Shown here piece by piece: positions 21,316 to 30,160 of a stretch of 64,000 nt of DNA; positions within the stretch are counted from its first letter, which is position 1, and each line of letters starts with the position of its first letter. The notes beneath the pieces are model-generated. The model saw only the letters and a program-made list of their open reading frames with translations, ran no database searches and was not told the DNA's origin. Where the stretch lies: positions 310,001-374,000 of the forward strand of contig NZ_JARUQS010000001.1 of assembly GCF_029767755.1 (NCBI RefSeq), read 5' to 3'. Made by a program: the position numbers and the translations under genes. This DNA comes from Thiomicrorhabdus sp. zzn3. GTDB taxonomy: Bacteria > Pseudomonadota > Gammaproteobacteria > Thiomicrospirales > Thiomicrospiraceae.

Positions 21316-22224
21316 ATGAAATATTGTCATTCTTGCCAAACGTCCTATACCGCCAAAGATTTTATTTGCCCTAGTTGTGAAAAAGAAACCAATGTGCTGG
21401 ATGGTGTTTATGTTCATTCCCCGCAATTAGCTCAAGAAAATGACGGATTTGATTCAAGTTTATTTGAAAAGTTAATAATAGAAGAGAGTAACAATTTCTG
21501 GTTCAAGGCAAGAAATGAAATCATTGTCTGGTTCTTAAATCATTATGTTGGCGAAGGCAAAAAAAACTCAGGCTCTCTTGGCAAATATTTAGAGGTAGGC
21601 TGTGGTTCCGGATTTGTTCTTCAAGCAGTAATTGATAACTTTAAAAACAGTGAACTTTATGGTTCGGAAATATTTTTAAACGGACTTCTTTTCGCCAGAG
21701 CTAGAACTCAGGATGCAGTTTTTATGCAGATGGATGCTAGAGAAATTCCGTATGTAAAAGAGTTTAATGTCATTGGTGCTTACGATGTATTAGAGCATAT
21801 TGAGGAAGATAGTAGAGTTATTAAAGAAATATACAATGCCTTACAAGACAATGGCATTTTTATTAGTACAGTGCCACAGCATAAGCGCTTATGGAGTTTT
21901 GCTGATGATATTGCTTGCCATAAAAGAAGGTATGAACCAGGAGAATTAGAAGCTAAATTGCGGGAAAGTGGCTTCAAAATTGTGAGATCTACATCTTTTG
22001 TGACTTTACTGTTACCTTTTATGTACATCTCCAGGATTAAGAGAAATAAAGACCAGTCTATAAAATCCAAAGATTTTTTACGAATTCCTAAGATATTAAA
22101 TAAGATATTTTCTACTGTTATGAAAATCGAACTTTTATTTATAAAGCTTGGATTCAATTTTCCTTTCGGAGGTTCTAGACTAGTTATTGCGATAAAAATG
22201 AGCGACAAAAATGAAGTTTCATAG
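21316..22224 (+). CDS. Class I SAM-dependent methyltransferase with N-terminal zinc ribbon
   Basis: A 302-residue protein. Residues about 4-22 hold two CxxC pairs (YCHSC and FICPSC), a zinc-ribbon-like knuckle. SAM motif I is YLEVGCGSGF near residues 93-102, and an AYDVLEHIEED segment matches the post-motif of glycan methyltransferases. The substrate is unknown; because it sits between a GtrB-like enzyme and a GtrC-like membrane protein, a lipid-linked sugar or glycan end is plausible. It overlaps the next gene by 14 bases. The C-terminal end is hydrophobic and may associate with the membrane. Confidence 0.75.
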   Translation: MKYCHSCQTSYTAKDFICPSCEKETNVLDGVYVHSPQLAQENDGFDSSLFEKLIIEESNNFWFKARNEIIVWFLNHYVGEGKKNSGSLGKYLEVGCGSGFVLQAVIDNFKNSELYGSEIFLNGLLFARARTQDAVFMQMDAREIPYVKEFNVIGAYDVLEHIEEDSRVIKEIYNALQDNGIFISTVPQHKRLWSFADDIACHKRRYEPGELEAKLRESGFKIVRSTSFVTLLLPFMYISRIKRNKDQSIKSKDFLRIPKILNKIFSTVMKIELLFIKLGFNFPFGGSRLVIAIKMSDKNEVS

Positions 22225-23815
22225 AATGGGAAATGTTGCCCGTGTTTATTCTTTTGATAGGCTAATCAAATCTATATTAATATTTCTGGTTTCTTTTATA
22301 TTTGTTGCTTTTTTGCTCAATTATAGCTTTGTATATTGGGATGGATGGGTTGTTCATGATCACGACTACAATTCAATTCTGTTTCTATTTAAACAGTTAG
22401 GTGGAGTGGCCGGATATTATTATGCATCCATCCATTCAGTGCTGGGAAATATTGGTAATGGAGTTTTTTCATACCGGTTGTTGATGGTTTTATTGTTAAT
22501 AACGACGAGTTTCTTTATATATAAGATTTGTTATTTGTCTTCTATATTTAACAAAAATGAATCGCTATATATCTCTACTTTATTCTTATTTTTTCCGTTC
22601 TTAAACTCAAAAATATCAATAATTGTCGTTCCGTATTATTTATCGACTTTTCTTTTTTTTCTGGGTTTCTATCTTGTTGTTAACTCAAGTTATGAAAAGT
22701 CCTTGATTAGAAGGATATTAGTCAATTTAATTTTCTTCTTAAGTTTTTTCACGAACTCTTATATCAGTTTTTATTTATTGGTATTGATTTATCTTTTTTT
22801 CCAAAACCTTAGGATACGTTCAAACGAAAACATCCTTTTTACTATCAGAGATTTTATTTTCAGGTACTTCGACTTTTTAAGCCTGCCAATACTGTTCATT
22901 CTTTTCAAGTTTACTATGATGGTCCCTTCGGGGTTTTATGAAGGCTATAATGATTTGGGCCATATGCAGATAGGTTCAGGTATTAATGCTCTGATTCAGT
23001 CAATGGAAGCTTTGTATCTTGGCATTATTCATTTGGATGGATTTGAATTTTATATTTACGCGCTATCGTTACTGTTGGCAATCAATCTAATTCTTTCTGC
23101 ACGAGAAATCTATTTATCACGTCAAATTAAGGTCAGTGCTTTTTTTAGGAATTCGGGTTTGATTCTGTTGGGTGCCGGCTTAATTGCATTGGCACTTTTT
23201 CCCTATGCTTTTGTTGGGAAAATTCCCGTTGTAAGTGGCTGGAATGATCGGCACTTTTTATTAGTTCCTCTCGGCTTTGCTATTGTTATTCTTTTTATGG
23301 CAAAAGTGATCTACTGGGGGCGGGAAACAATCGTTTCATTGGCAATTTTAGGGATTGTTGGTCTCTTTTCGTATAATATTCTTTTGTCGATATATTCATG
23401 TTTGCGGGACGGTATATATCAGGAATCTATAATGGAAGAATTTAAATCAAATAAAGTTTTTTCCGCGAACAATACTTTTCTTATTTTAAATAAGTCTGAT
23501 ACCCGGATTTTTTGTCACGATCGTCATGTTCACTATTATGAATGGAATGCCTTATTAAGACAGGTATATCCTGAGGCAAATAAATCAATAAATAGTTTCG
23601 AAACCCAATTTAAAAAAACAATGGAAACTCGGTTTCTGGAAACATTCAATGCAAAAAACTATGTTTATAGCGAGCCTACACGACTCTGTTTTAATACTAG
23701 AAAAATCGGCCTTAATGATATTTTTTCAATGTATTTTGATCAAAATTTTAATTACAACTATGTTCAGTTTTCTCTCCCTGAGATAGGTGCTGGTAATCAA
23801 GAAGTCTGTAAATAA
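22211..23815 (+). CDS. Polytopic membrane protein, candidate GtrC-like glycosyltransferase
   Basis: A 534-residue inner-membrane protein with about ten or more hydrophobic segments between residues 15 and 400 and a soluble C-terminal part of about 130 residues. An early segment VYWDGWVVHDHD (about 36-49) puts acidic residues in the first periplasmic loop, as in GT-C enzymes. It is very AT-rich. No specific family was recognised; GtrC-type O-antigen glycosyltransferase is the best guess because a GtrB-like gene lies two genes upstream. Other options are an O-antigen polymerase or another GT-C protein. Confidence 0.5.
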   Translation: MKFHRMGNVARVYSFDRLIKSILIFLVSFIFVAFLLNYSFVYWDGWVVHDHDYNSILFLFKQLGGVAGYYYASIHSVLGNIGNGVFSYRLLMVLLLITTSFFIYKICYLSSIFNKNESLYISTLFLFFPFLNSKISIIVVPYYLSTFLFFLGFYLVVNSSYEKSLIRRILVNLIFFLSFFTNSYISFYLLVLIYLFFQNLRIRSNENILFTIRDFIFRYFDFLSLPILFILFKFTMMVPSGFYEGYNDLGHMQIGSGINALIQSMEALYLGIIHLDGFEFYIYALSLLLAINLILSAREIYLSRQIKVSAFFRNSGLILLGAGLIALALFPYAFVGKIPVVSGWNDRHFLLVPLGFAIVILFMAKVIYWGRETIVSLAILGIVGLFSYNILLSIYSCLRDGIYQESIMEEFKSNKVFSANNTFLILNKSDTRIFCHDRHVHYYEWNALLRQVYPEANKSINSFETQFKKTMETRFLETFNAKNYVYSEPTRLCFNTRKIGLNDIFSMYFDQNFNYNYVQFSLPEIGAGNQEVCK

Positions 23816-23836
23816 TTTCAATGCAATCGAGAGCAG

Positions 23837-24475
23837 GTGCTCTTGGTTGTTGTGCGCATGTTGCTGCGGTTGTTCCCAGCGAATGTATTGGTTTTTTATC
23901 TAAGGTTGGAACGAATATTGTCTTATTTGAATGAAAACGAATTGAGTGAAATGCGGTTTAAATCTTTAGGTGCTAATGTGAAGATTAGTTCTCGAGCATC
24001 TATTTATAATCCTGAATTGATCGAAATAGGCGATAATTCAAGGATAGATGACTTTTGTGTCATCTCCGGGAATTTAAGAATAGGTCGTAATGTTCATATT
24101 ACGCCGCAATGTTTAGTAGCCGGTGGAGAACCTGGGTTGGAAATCGAAGATTTTGTCGCATTGGCATACGGTGTGAAAGTATTTACTCATTCTGACGACT
24201 ACTCTGGCAGAACGATGACAAACTCCACTGTGCCTAAAGAGTATAAGCAAGAAATAAAAATGAGCGTTGTTATCGGCAGGCATTCAATTGTCGGTGCAGG
24301 CTCGATTATTATGCCTGGTGTTAATCTGGGTGAGGGCACTTCAGTTGGTGCAAACAGCTTAGTCTTAAAGTCAACAGAACGATGGTCTGTTGTTGTTGGT
24401 TCTCCCGCAAAAAAAATTAAAGATCGTGAGCGTGGATTGCTCGAGCTGGAAAAGCAATATCTATCTAATGAGTAA
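23837..24475 (+). CDS. Left-handed beta-helix acyltransferase
   Basis: A 212-residue hexapeptide-repeat transferase (repeats such as IEIGDNSRIDDF, LRIGRNVHI and IVGAGSIIMPGV). It has a conserved FTHSDDYSG segment that contributes the catalytic His in this family. It probably transfers an acetyl group from acetyl-CoA. It directly precedes wecE, so N-acetylation of dTDP-4-amino-4,6-dideoxygalactose is a reasonable role (taking the place of WecD, which has a GNAT fold). Related proteins O-acetylate glycans instead. The start is uncertain: GTG 23837 is used here; an in-frame ATG at 23858 would shorten it by seven residues. Confidence 0.75.
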   Translation: MLLVVVRMLLRLFPANVLVFYLRLERILSYLNENELSEMRFKSLGANVKISSRASIYNPELIEIGDNSRIDDFCVISGNLRIGRNVHITPQCLVAGGEPGLEIEDFVALAYGVKVFTHSDDYSGRTMTNSTVPKEYKQEIKMSVVIGRHSIVGAGSIIMPGVNLGEGTSVGANSLVLKSTERWSVVVGSPAKKIKDRERGLLELEKQYLSNE

Positions 24476-24481
24476 AATACA

Positions 24482-25612
24482 GTGATTCAATTTAATATCC
24501 CACCTGTAACAGGGAACGAACAACAGTATGTTCTAAAGACACTTCAAAGTACAAAAATGTCTGGAGATGGTTTTTATGGCAGGATGTGTCAGGAATGGTT
24601 TGAAGACGCCTTAAGTACCTCCAAGACTCTATTGACGCCATCTTGTACAGCCGCTCTTGAAATGGCAGCTTTGTTAATTGATATCCAACCTGGCGACGAA
24701 GTCATAATGCCGAGCTACACCTTTGTGAGTACTGCAAATGCTTTTGCCTTGCGGGGCGCTAAGATTGTTTTTGTTGATATCCGGCCTGATACGATGAATA
24801 TAGATGAAAATCTGATTGAAGCAGCAATTACTTCAAAGACCAAGGCTATCGTTCCGGTGCATTATGCTGGTGTGGGGTGCGAGATGGATGTCATTATGGA
24901 GATTGCCGATCGTCATAATCTAGTTGTTGTGGAAGATGCGGCGCAGGGCATGATGAGCCAATATAAAGGCAAGCCTTTAGGCTCAATTGGTCACTTGGGA
25001 GCTTTTAGTTTTCATGAGACAAAAAACTATACTAGCGGCGGTGAAGGCGGATTGTTGATTGTTAATGATAAACGCTTTTCTGAAAGGGCTGAAATCATTC
25101 GTGAGAAAGGGACAAACCGCAGTCAATTTATCCGTGGTCAGGTGGATAAATATACATGGGTAGATATAGGAAGCAGTTATTTGCCTAGCGAATTTCAGGC
25201 TGCATTTTTATGGGGGCAGTTAGAGAAAGCTGAAGAGATTAATGCTAATCGTTTAAATACGTGGGGGAAATACAGCGAAGCATTTAAGAACCTGGAAGAA
25301 CAGGGCTTGGTCGATTTGCCTGTTGTGCCCAAATATTGTGACCATAATGCTCATATGTTTTATCTGAAATTGAAAAGTATTGAGGAGAGGACGGACTTTA
25401 TTGAGCATTTAAAGGCAAAGGATATCTCTTCTGTTTTTCACTACATTCCTTTGCATTCCTCTCCTGCAGGAAAAAAATACAGCTGTTTTTTTGGACAAGA
25501 TATTTATACAACACGTGAAAGCGAACGTTTGGTTAGGCTTCCAATGTTTTACGGAATGTCTGAAGAGATTGTGGGGAAAGTGATTGACGGGGTTGTTGGA
25601 TATTTCAAATGA
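24482..25612 (+). CDS. wecE: dTDP-4-keto-6-deoxyglucose 4-aminotransferase
   Basis: A PLP-dependent DegT/DnrJ/EryC1/StrS enzyme that converts dTDP-4-keto-6-deoxyglucose to dTDP-4-amino-4,6-dideoxygalactose. It resembles E. coli WecE along its length as I recall that sequence, including LLTPSCTA.LEMAALL, PGDEVIMPS, VEDAAQG, the PLP-lysine region HETKNYTSGGEGG and REKGTNRSQF. The 376-residue length is normal. The start is GTG 24482, giving the expected MIQFN N-terminus. It uses the product of rfbA/rfbB. Its stop overlaps the wzx start (ATGA). Confidence 0.9.
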   Translation: MIQFNIPPVTGNEQQYVLKTLQSTKMSGDGFYGRMCQEWFEDALSTSKTLLTPSCTAALEMAALLIDIQPGDEVIMPSYTFVSTANAFALRGAKIVFVDIRPDTMNIDENLIEAAITSKTKAIVPVHYAGVGCEMDVIMEIADRHNLVVVEDAAQGMMSQYKGKPLGSIGHLGAFSFHETKNYTSGGEGGLLIVNDKRFSERAEIIREKGTNRSQFIRGQVDKYTWVDIGSSYLPSEFQAAFLWGQLEKAEEINANRLNTWGKYSEAFKNLEEQGLVDLPVVPKYCDHNAHMFYLKLKSIEERTDFIEHLKAKDISSVFHYIPLHSSPAGKKYSCFFGQDIYTTRESERLVRLPMFYGMSEEIVGKVIDGVVGYFK

Positions 25613-26877
25613 AGGTCTTAACTTCTGCGTTATTGATTGGGATGGCCCAATTTTCAAAGATTGCTTTGGGATTGTTTCTGATAAAGATCGTCGCTTATTT
25701 TTTAGGGCCGGAAGGCTTGGGGCGATTGGGACACTTAATAAGTCTAGTTGCGTTTTTAACAATTATCTCTGGTGGTGGTATTCAAAATGCTATTGTTAAA
25801 TATGTCTCTGAGTATAGAGCTAAGCCTATTTTCCTGGTCAGTTTTATTAATGCCTCTGCCGGCTATTCGTTGATTGTTTCTTTATTTTTCCTATTTGTAT
25901 TTAGTGTTTTTTCAAAGGAAATAGCTCAATTTTTATTTTCCGATCCAAGCTTATATTGGACTATTGTTGCAGTTAGCTTTTTTCAGATATTGATGGCCTT
26001 TAACAAGTTGGTAGCAAGCGTAGCCAATGGTTTTAAAAATACTAAGGTTTATGCAGTATCGCAGGTGTCAGGGAATTTACTCGCGATCCCCTTAATTTGG
26101 TGGTTGGTCTATGCTTATGGATTCGTAGGTGGGATATTTGCCGTTTTTATAAGTTACCTTACTATGTTTTTACCTTCGCTCTATTTTTATAAGAAATCTT
26201 TTTTATGGAAAATCAGGAAAAGCAGGCGAAAGTTCTTTAAAAAATACGATAGATTATATGGCTTTAGCTTAATGGCGTTGGTTTCGGCCGTGACCTTTCC
26301 TCTTGTCGAGATCTATATTCGTCAGATGATAATCGGTTATTCAGGATATGAAGAAGCGGGTATTTGGCAGGCAGCAATCAAAATATCTTCAGTGTATGTT
26401 GGTTTTTTTGGGTTATTTCTAGCGTATTATTTCGTGCCTAGTATTTCCCCTGAAGAGAATATTCAAAAAATTAAAAGTATGGTGTGGAAATACCTTATTG
26501 TTGTAGGTGGTTTATTCAGCTTGGGGGCGGCCATATTTTACTTAGGGAGAGGGTATTTTATTCCCTTATTACTGTCAGATGAATTTTTGAGTTTGTCTGA
26601 TGTGATTCAGCTTCAATTGATCGGTGATTTCTTCAAGATTCTTGCTTTTGTAATCGGCTTTGTTTTTGTCGCTAAAGCTATTGTTTGGATTTATATCGCC
26701 ATGGAAGTACTGCAAGGCGTATTATTAGTCCTGTTTACATCATTTTTATACGGGGCTGATCCGCAGATTCAAAGCGTGTTCGAAGGCTATATTTTGACAA
26801 ATGTATCGTTTTTGATTGTATTGGCCTCCATTTATTACTGGTATTTAAAATCTTCTAAATTTAAAGGCGGTTGTTGA
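25609..26877 (+). CDS. wzx: Wzx-type polysaccharide flippase
   Basis: A 422-residue inner-membrane protein of the MOP/PST superfamily with about 12 predicted membrane segments. The N-terminus (about residues 1-60) carries the usual features of O-antigen translocases, including an early Gly-rich segment PEGLGRLGHL. It would move undecaprenyl-linked repeat units across the inner membrane. It is translationally coupled to wecE upstream (ATGA) and overlaps the following glycosyltransferase (TGATG). WzxE, which moves a Fuc4NAc-containing unit in E. coli, also sits next to wecE, which fits a unit with the same sugar. Confidence 0.85.
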   Translation: MKVLTSALLIGMAQFSKIALGLFLIKIVAYFLGPEGLGRLGHLISLVAFLTIISGGGIQNAIVKYVSEYRAKPIFLVSFINASAGYSLIVSLFFLFVFSVFSKEIAQFLFSDPSLYWTIVAVSFFQILMAFNKLVASVANGFKNTKVYAVSQVSGNLLAIPLIWWLVYAYGFVGGIFAVFISYLTMFLPSLYFYKKSFLWKIRKSRRKFFKKYDRLYGFSLMALVSAVTFPLVEIYIRQMIIGYSGYEEAGIWQAAIKISSVYVGFFGLFLAYYFVPSISPEENIQKIKSMVWKYLIVVGGLFSLGAAIFYLGRGYFIPLLLSDEFLSLSDVIQLQLIGDFFKILAFVIGFVFVAKAIVWIYIAMEVLQGVLLVLFTSFLYGADPQIQSVFEGYILTNVSFLIVLASIYYWYLKSSKFKGGC

Positions 26878-28130
26878 TGCTTATTATTGCAAATTCCTTT
26901 ACGTTTAATGGAGGGAGTACATTTGTTATAAGGCTTGCTCGAGAGTACGCACGCAGAGGTAAAAAAATTGGCGTATTAGTTCTTGTAAATAAAATCGAAC
27001 CGAACCTTAAAAGTCAGTTAGAGAAAGTGGCTGATGTTTATTTACTAAAAGATTATATTCGAAAGCCTTTTAAATGGACCGACAAATCCCAGCTAGGAAT
27101 TTTTTCTCCAATCATGTTCGCCAGGTTACAAGAAATAATAGGCAATTATGGTGGCCATATTCATGTGATGGGGATTTTCGGTTTGTTGTTTGCGGCAAGG
27201 TTGGCTAAGAGAAGCGGCAACCGGTACGGTGTTTCAGCCGGGATTTACCATCAATACGAGTATATGTTTGACTCGTCAAGTCTCTTGGCCCTCTATGCGC
27301 AGAGACTTTTTAAGTCTTTAGGTTCTGGAGGTGCAGTCTTTCTTAATGAAGCCAATAAAAAATCGTATTCAAAGTTTTTTGATGTGGATTATTCAGAAGC
27401 ACCACTGGTTCCAGTGGGAATAGAAATTCCCCAGGAAACAGGTGTTGGGGATGCAGAGTCCTATAGGATTGTTTCTGTTGGTAATTTATATCCGTTTAAA
27501 ACATATAATTTACACGTTATTAAGCTAATGCCGGAGTTGTTGAAAATAAATGAAAAATTCACTTACGAAATTTATGGTGAAGGCGAGCTTGAGTCGGCAG
27601 CTGATTCCTTAATTCAACAGTTAGGGCTGGAAGGTAAGGTTTTTTTAAAAGCAAGGATTCCTTATAGCCAATTTCCAGAAGTATTGAATGGTGCTTTTTT
27701 GTTTGTGGGAAGTGGGACTGCAATTGTAGAGGCTGCTGCTTTAGGAATTCCGTCTATTGTTGGAATTGAATCGAGTCAAGAAGCTGTAACATTTGGATAT
27801 TTATCAGATATTCCTGGTTTCTCATATAATGAGTTTAACGAGTCTCAGAAGGTAGTTCAGATGAGTGAAACCATTGAGAAAATTGCTCTAGATGCGACTT
27901 TGTGGGAAAAGATTTCACTGGATTGTAGAAGCAAGGCAGGTCAGTTTTCAATTACTCACACAGTTGATGGATTCGAAAAAATAGAAGGCGGGAAAACTTA
28001 TCTAGGTAATAGTGAATTAGGCCAGTATGGAGGTCTGAAATTGTGTTTTTCGTTTCTATTGTTAGGACTAAAACAATTTTTTAGATTGGATAACAGTTTT
28101 TCCCAACGGCGTCATAGAGTAACGGAGTGA
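26877..28130 (+). CDS. GT4-like glycosyltransferase
   Basis: A 417-residue GT-B enzyme, probably cytoplasmic. A glycosyltransferase-1 domain is seen in the C-terminal half: VSVGNLYPFKTY near residue 200, YGEGELESA, and GTAIVEAAALGIPSI with an E-x7-type motif. The frame opens six bases upstream at TTG codons, but ATG 26877 overlapping the wzx stop as TGATG is the better start. An N-terminal GGSTFVIRLAREYARRG segment fits the acceptor domain of GT4. It probably adds one sugar of the repeat unit; which one is not evident. Confidence 0.8.
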   Translation: MLIIANSFTFNGGSTFVIRLAREYARRGKKIGVLVLVNKIEPNLKSQLEKVADVYLLKDYIRKPFKWTDKSQLGIFSPIMFARLQEIIGNYGGHIHVMGIFGLLFAARLAKRSGNRYGVSAGIYHQYEYMFDSSSLLALYAQRLFKSLGSGGAVFLNEANKKSYSKFFDVDYSEAPLVPVGIEIPQETGVGDAESYRIVSVGNLYPFKTYNLHVIKLMPELLKINEKFTYEIYGEGELESAADSLIQQLGLEGKVFLKARIPYSQFPEVLNGAFLFVGSGTAIVEAAALGIPSIVGIESSQEAVTFGYLSDIPGFSYNEFNESQKVVQMSETIEKIALDATLWEKISLDCRSKAGQFSITHTVDGFEKIEGGKTYLGNSELGQYGGLKLCFSFLLLGLKQFFRLDNSFSQRRHRVTE

Positions 28131-28132
28131 AA

Positions 28133-29104
28133 ATGGTAAATGCTTCAAGCCATTTGTTGGTTTCAAAGAAAAAAGCGGTTGTGCTCTTATTTTCGCTATA
28201 TGCGTTTATTCTGAGCTTAATTGTTCTTCCGTTTGCTATTCATGGTGACCAAGAGCACTACATTGCCTTCTATAATGCATTGCCGGGACTCTCGTTTTTC
28301 GAGGGGTACATCGCGCAGAAGAATATGTTGGGCTCAAGTGAGCCAGGTTATTTTATATTTTCGTATCTTTCTTCAGTAGTGTTGAATGTGGATAGGGTGT
28401 TGGTATTTGCTGCATTGAATACTATTTTGGCAGCCTTAATTATTAACTGGATTGCTAATAATAGAGTTTCGATTTTAGTTATTTGTTTAATTTCTATCAA
28501 TTTTTATTTATTGGTCCTTTTCTTTTCGGCTGAACGATTAAAGTTAGCGTTTGTTTTTTTTGTCTTGTATCTAACTTATTTAAGTAGGTTTAGAGTACTG
28601 TTTTTGGTTGGTTCAATTTTTACCCATGTTCAATTGGTTGTTTTCTTGATTTCAAAAGCAATTTTAGACTCTATTTCGAGTCTAAAAATTCTTGCTAATC
28701 TTAAGCTTAATAGAAAAGTCGTTTCAGTTTTGTTTATGGCGTTGTTGGGCATGTCTTTACTGGTGCTTTTGCAAGAGCATCTGATGAGTAAAATGGAGCA
28801 CTATATTTCCCATTCCGGCGTGTTGGGTCTTTTTAAAGTTCTCCTGTTTATGTTGATGTCGCTATATTATGCTTGGCCTAAAAGACTAGAGATTCTTGCT
28901 CTGTTTATACCAATACTTGTTTTTACAGCATTTTTTGGAGGAGAGAGATTTGCGATACTTGGATATTTTGTTTTTATGTTTTATGGGTTGCAGGTAAGCC
29001 GTGGATTAAATTTGGGTGTTATTGCAACATCTTCTTATTTTGCTGTGAAGGGTATTCTATTTTTGGATAATGTATTTGTTTATGGTGATGGCTTTTATCG
29101 TTAA
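28133..29104 (+). CDS. EpsG/Wzy-like polysaccharide polymerase candidate
   Basis: A 323-residue membrane protein with about eight to ten hydrophobic segments. A periplasmic-type loop early in the protein holds HGDQEHYIAFYNALPG and a later SSEPGYFIFSY segment; D..Y...Y and E.GY patterns are typical of EpsG-family polymerases. It could join repeat units flipped by Wzx. The start at ATG 28133 is favoured by GGAG (28124-28127) five bases upstream; a GTG at 28127 overlapping the previous stop is the alternative. A second candidate polymerase or ligase lies at 38502. Confidence 0.6.
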   Translation: MVNASSHLLVSKKKAVVLLFSLYAFILSLIVLPFAIHGDQEHYIAFYNALPGLSFFEGYIAQKNMLGSSEPGYFIFSYLSSVVLNVDRVLVFAALNTILAALIINWIANNRVSILVICLISINFYLLVLFFSAERLKLAFVFFVLYLTYLSRFRVLFLVGSIFTHVQLVVFLISKAILDSISSLKILANLKLNRKVVSVLFMALLGMSLLVLLQEHLMSKMEHYISHSGVLGLFKVLLFMLMSLYYAWPKRLEILALFIPILVFTAFFGGERFAILGYFVFMFYGLQVSRGLNLGVIATSSYFAVKGILFLDNVFVYGDGFYR

Positions 29105-29143
29105 AGATCATAATTTATTAATGTAGTGGGGCAAGGTTTGATT

Positions 29144-30160
29144 ATGGGATGTTATTTAGTTACCGGTGGTACGGGTTCTTTTGGTAAAACAGTCACAGAA
29201 TTTTTACTGTCAAAGCAGAATGTTTCTGAAGTGAGAATTTTTAGTCGAGATGAGGCTAAACAGGATTTGATGCGTACAAAGTACATGGATGATCCGAGGA
29301 TAAAATTTTATATTGGAGATATCCGAGATTTTCAAAGTATTAAGGCGGCTTTAAAAGGCGTGGATTATGTTTTCCATGCGGCGGCTCTAAAACAAGTCCC
29401 TTCTTGTGAATTTTTTCCGATGCAGGCAGTTCAGACAAATGTGCAGGGAAGCGATAATGTCTTACGTGCTTCGATCGAACAGAGTGTAAAACGCGTTGTT
29501 TGTTTAAGTACAGATAAGGCGGTTTATCCGATCAACGCAATGGGAATCAGTAAAGCCATGATGGAAAAAGTGGCTCAGTCTTATGCCCGTCAGCAGTCAG
29601 AAGAAGAAACGGTTATTTCTTGCGTACGTTATGGAAACGTAATGTATTCTCGAGGATCGGTTATCCCGCGTTTTATTGAGCAGATCAAGGAGCAAAAGCC
29701 AATCACGATTACAGAACCTACCATGACCCGTTTCTTAATGGCGCTCCCTGAGGCGGTTGATTTGGTTGACTATGCTTTCAATCATGCAAAGCAAGGCGAT
29801 ATTTTCATTAAAAAAGCGCCCGCTTCAACAGTGGCAGATTTGGCTCAAGCTCTGAAAGAGTTGTTCAATTCAAACGTCGAAACCAAGATTATCGGAATGC
29901 GTCATGGAGAGAAGTTGTACGAGACTCTCGCTTCCAAGGAAGAATTGACCACTGCTCAAGATATGGGGGATTACTTCCGTGTCCAGATGGATAATCGTGA
30001 TTTGAATTATGAGAAGTATTTCACGGATGGAAATCAGGATGAAATCAATTTTGATGATTATCACTCCCACAATACTGAAAGATTGGACGTTGAACAGGTT
30101 AAAGTGTTGCTTATGACGCTTCCTGAGGTGAAGGCCGAAGTTGAGGCGTGGCGAAAATGA
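29144..30160 (+). CDS. capE: UDP-GlcNAc 4,6-dehydratase / 5-epimerase (CapE/FnlA/WbjB-like)
   Basis: First enzyme of UDP-L-FucNAc synthesis, acting on UDP-GlcNAc. The 338-residue SDR protein has the NAD loop TGGTGSFG near residues 7-14. Its catalytic segment is LSTDKAVYPINAMGISKAMMEK, with the Met-x3-Lys in place of Tyr-x3-Lys that is characteristic of CapE/FlaA1-type dehydratases. I chose ATG 29144 because AAGG precedes it at 7 bases; a GTG at 29126 also opens the frame. Stop and next start overlap (ATGA). CapF- and CapG-like enzymes follow directly, making the pathway assignment firm. Confidence 0.92.
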   Translation: MGCYLVTGGTGSFGKTVTEFLLSKQNVSEVRIFSRDEAKQDLMRTKYMDDPRIKFYIGDIRDFQSIKAALKGVDYVFHAAALKQVPSCEFFPMQAVQTNVQGSDNVLRASIEQSVKRVVCLSTDKAVYPINAMGISKAMMEKVAQSYARQQSEEETVISCVRYGNVMYSRGSVIPRFIEQIKEQKPITITEPTMTRFLMALPEAVDLVDYAFNHAKQGDIFIKKAPASTVADLAQALKELFNSNVETKIIGMRHGEKLYETLASKEELTTAQDMGDYFRVQMDNRDLNYEKYFTDGNQDEINFDDYHSHNTERLDVEQVKVLLMTLPEVKAEVEAWRK

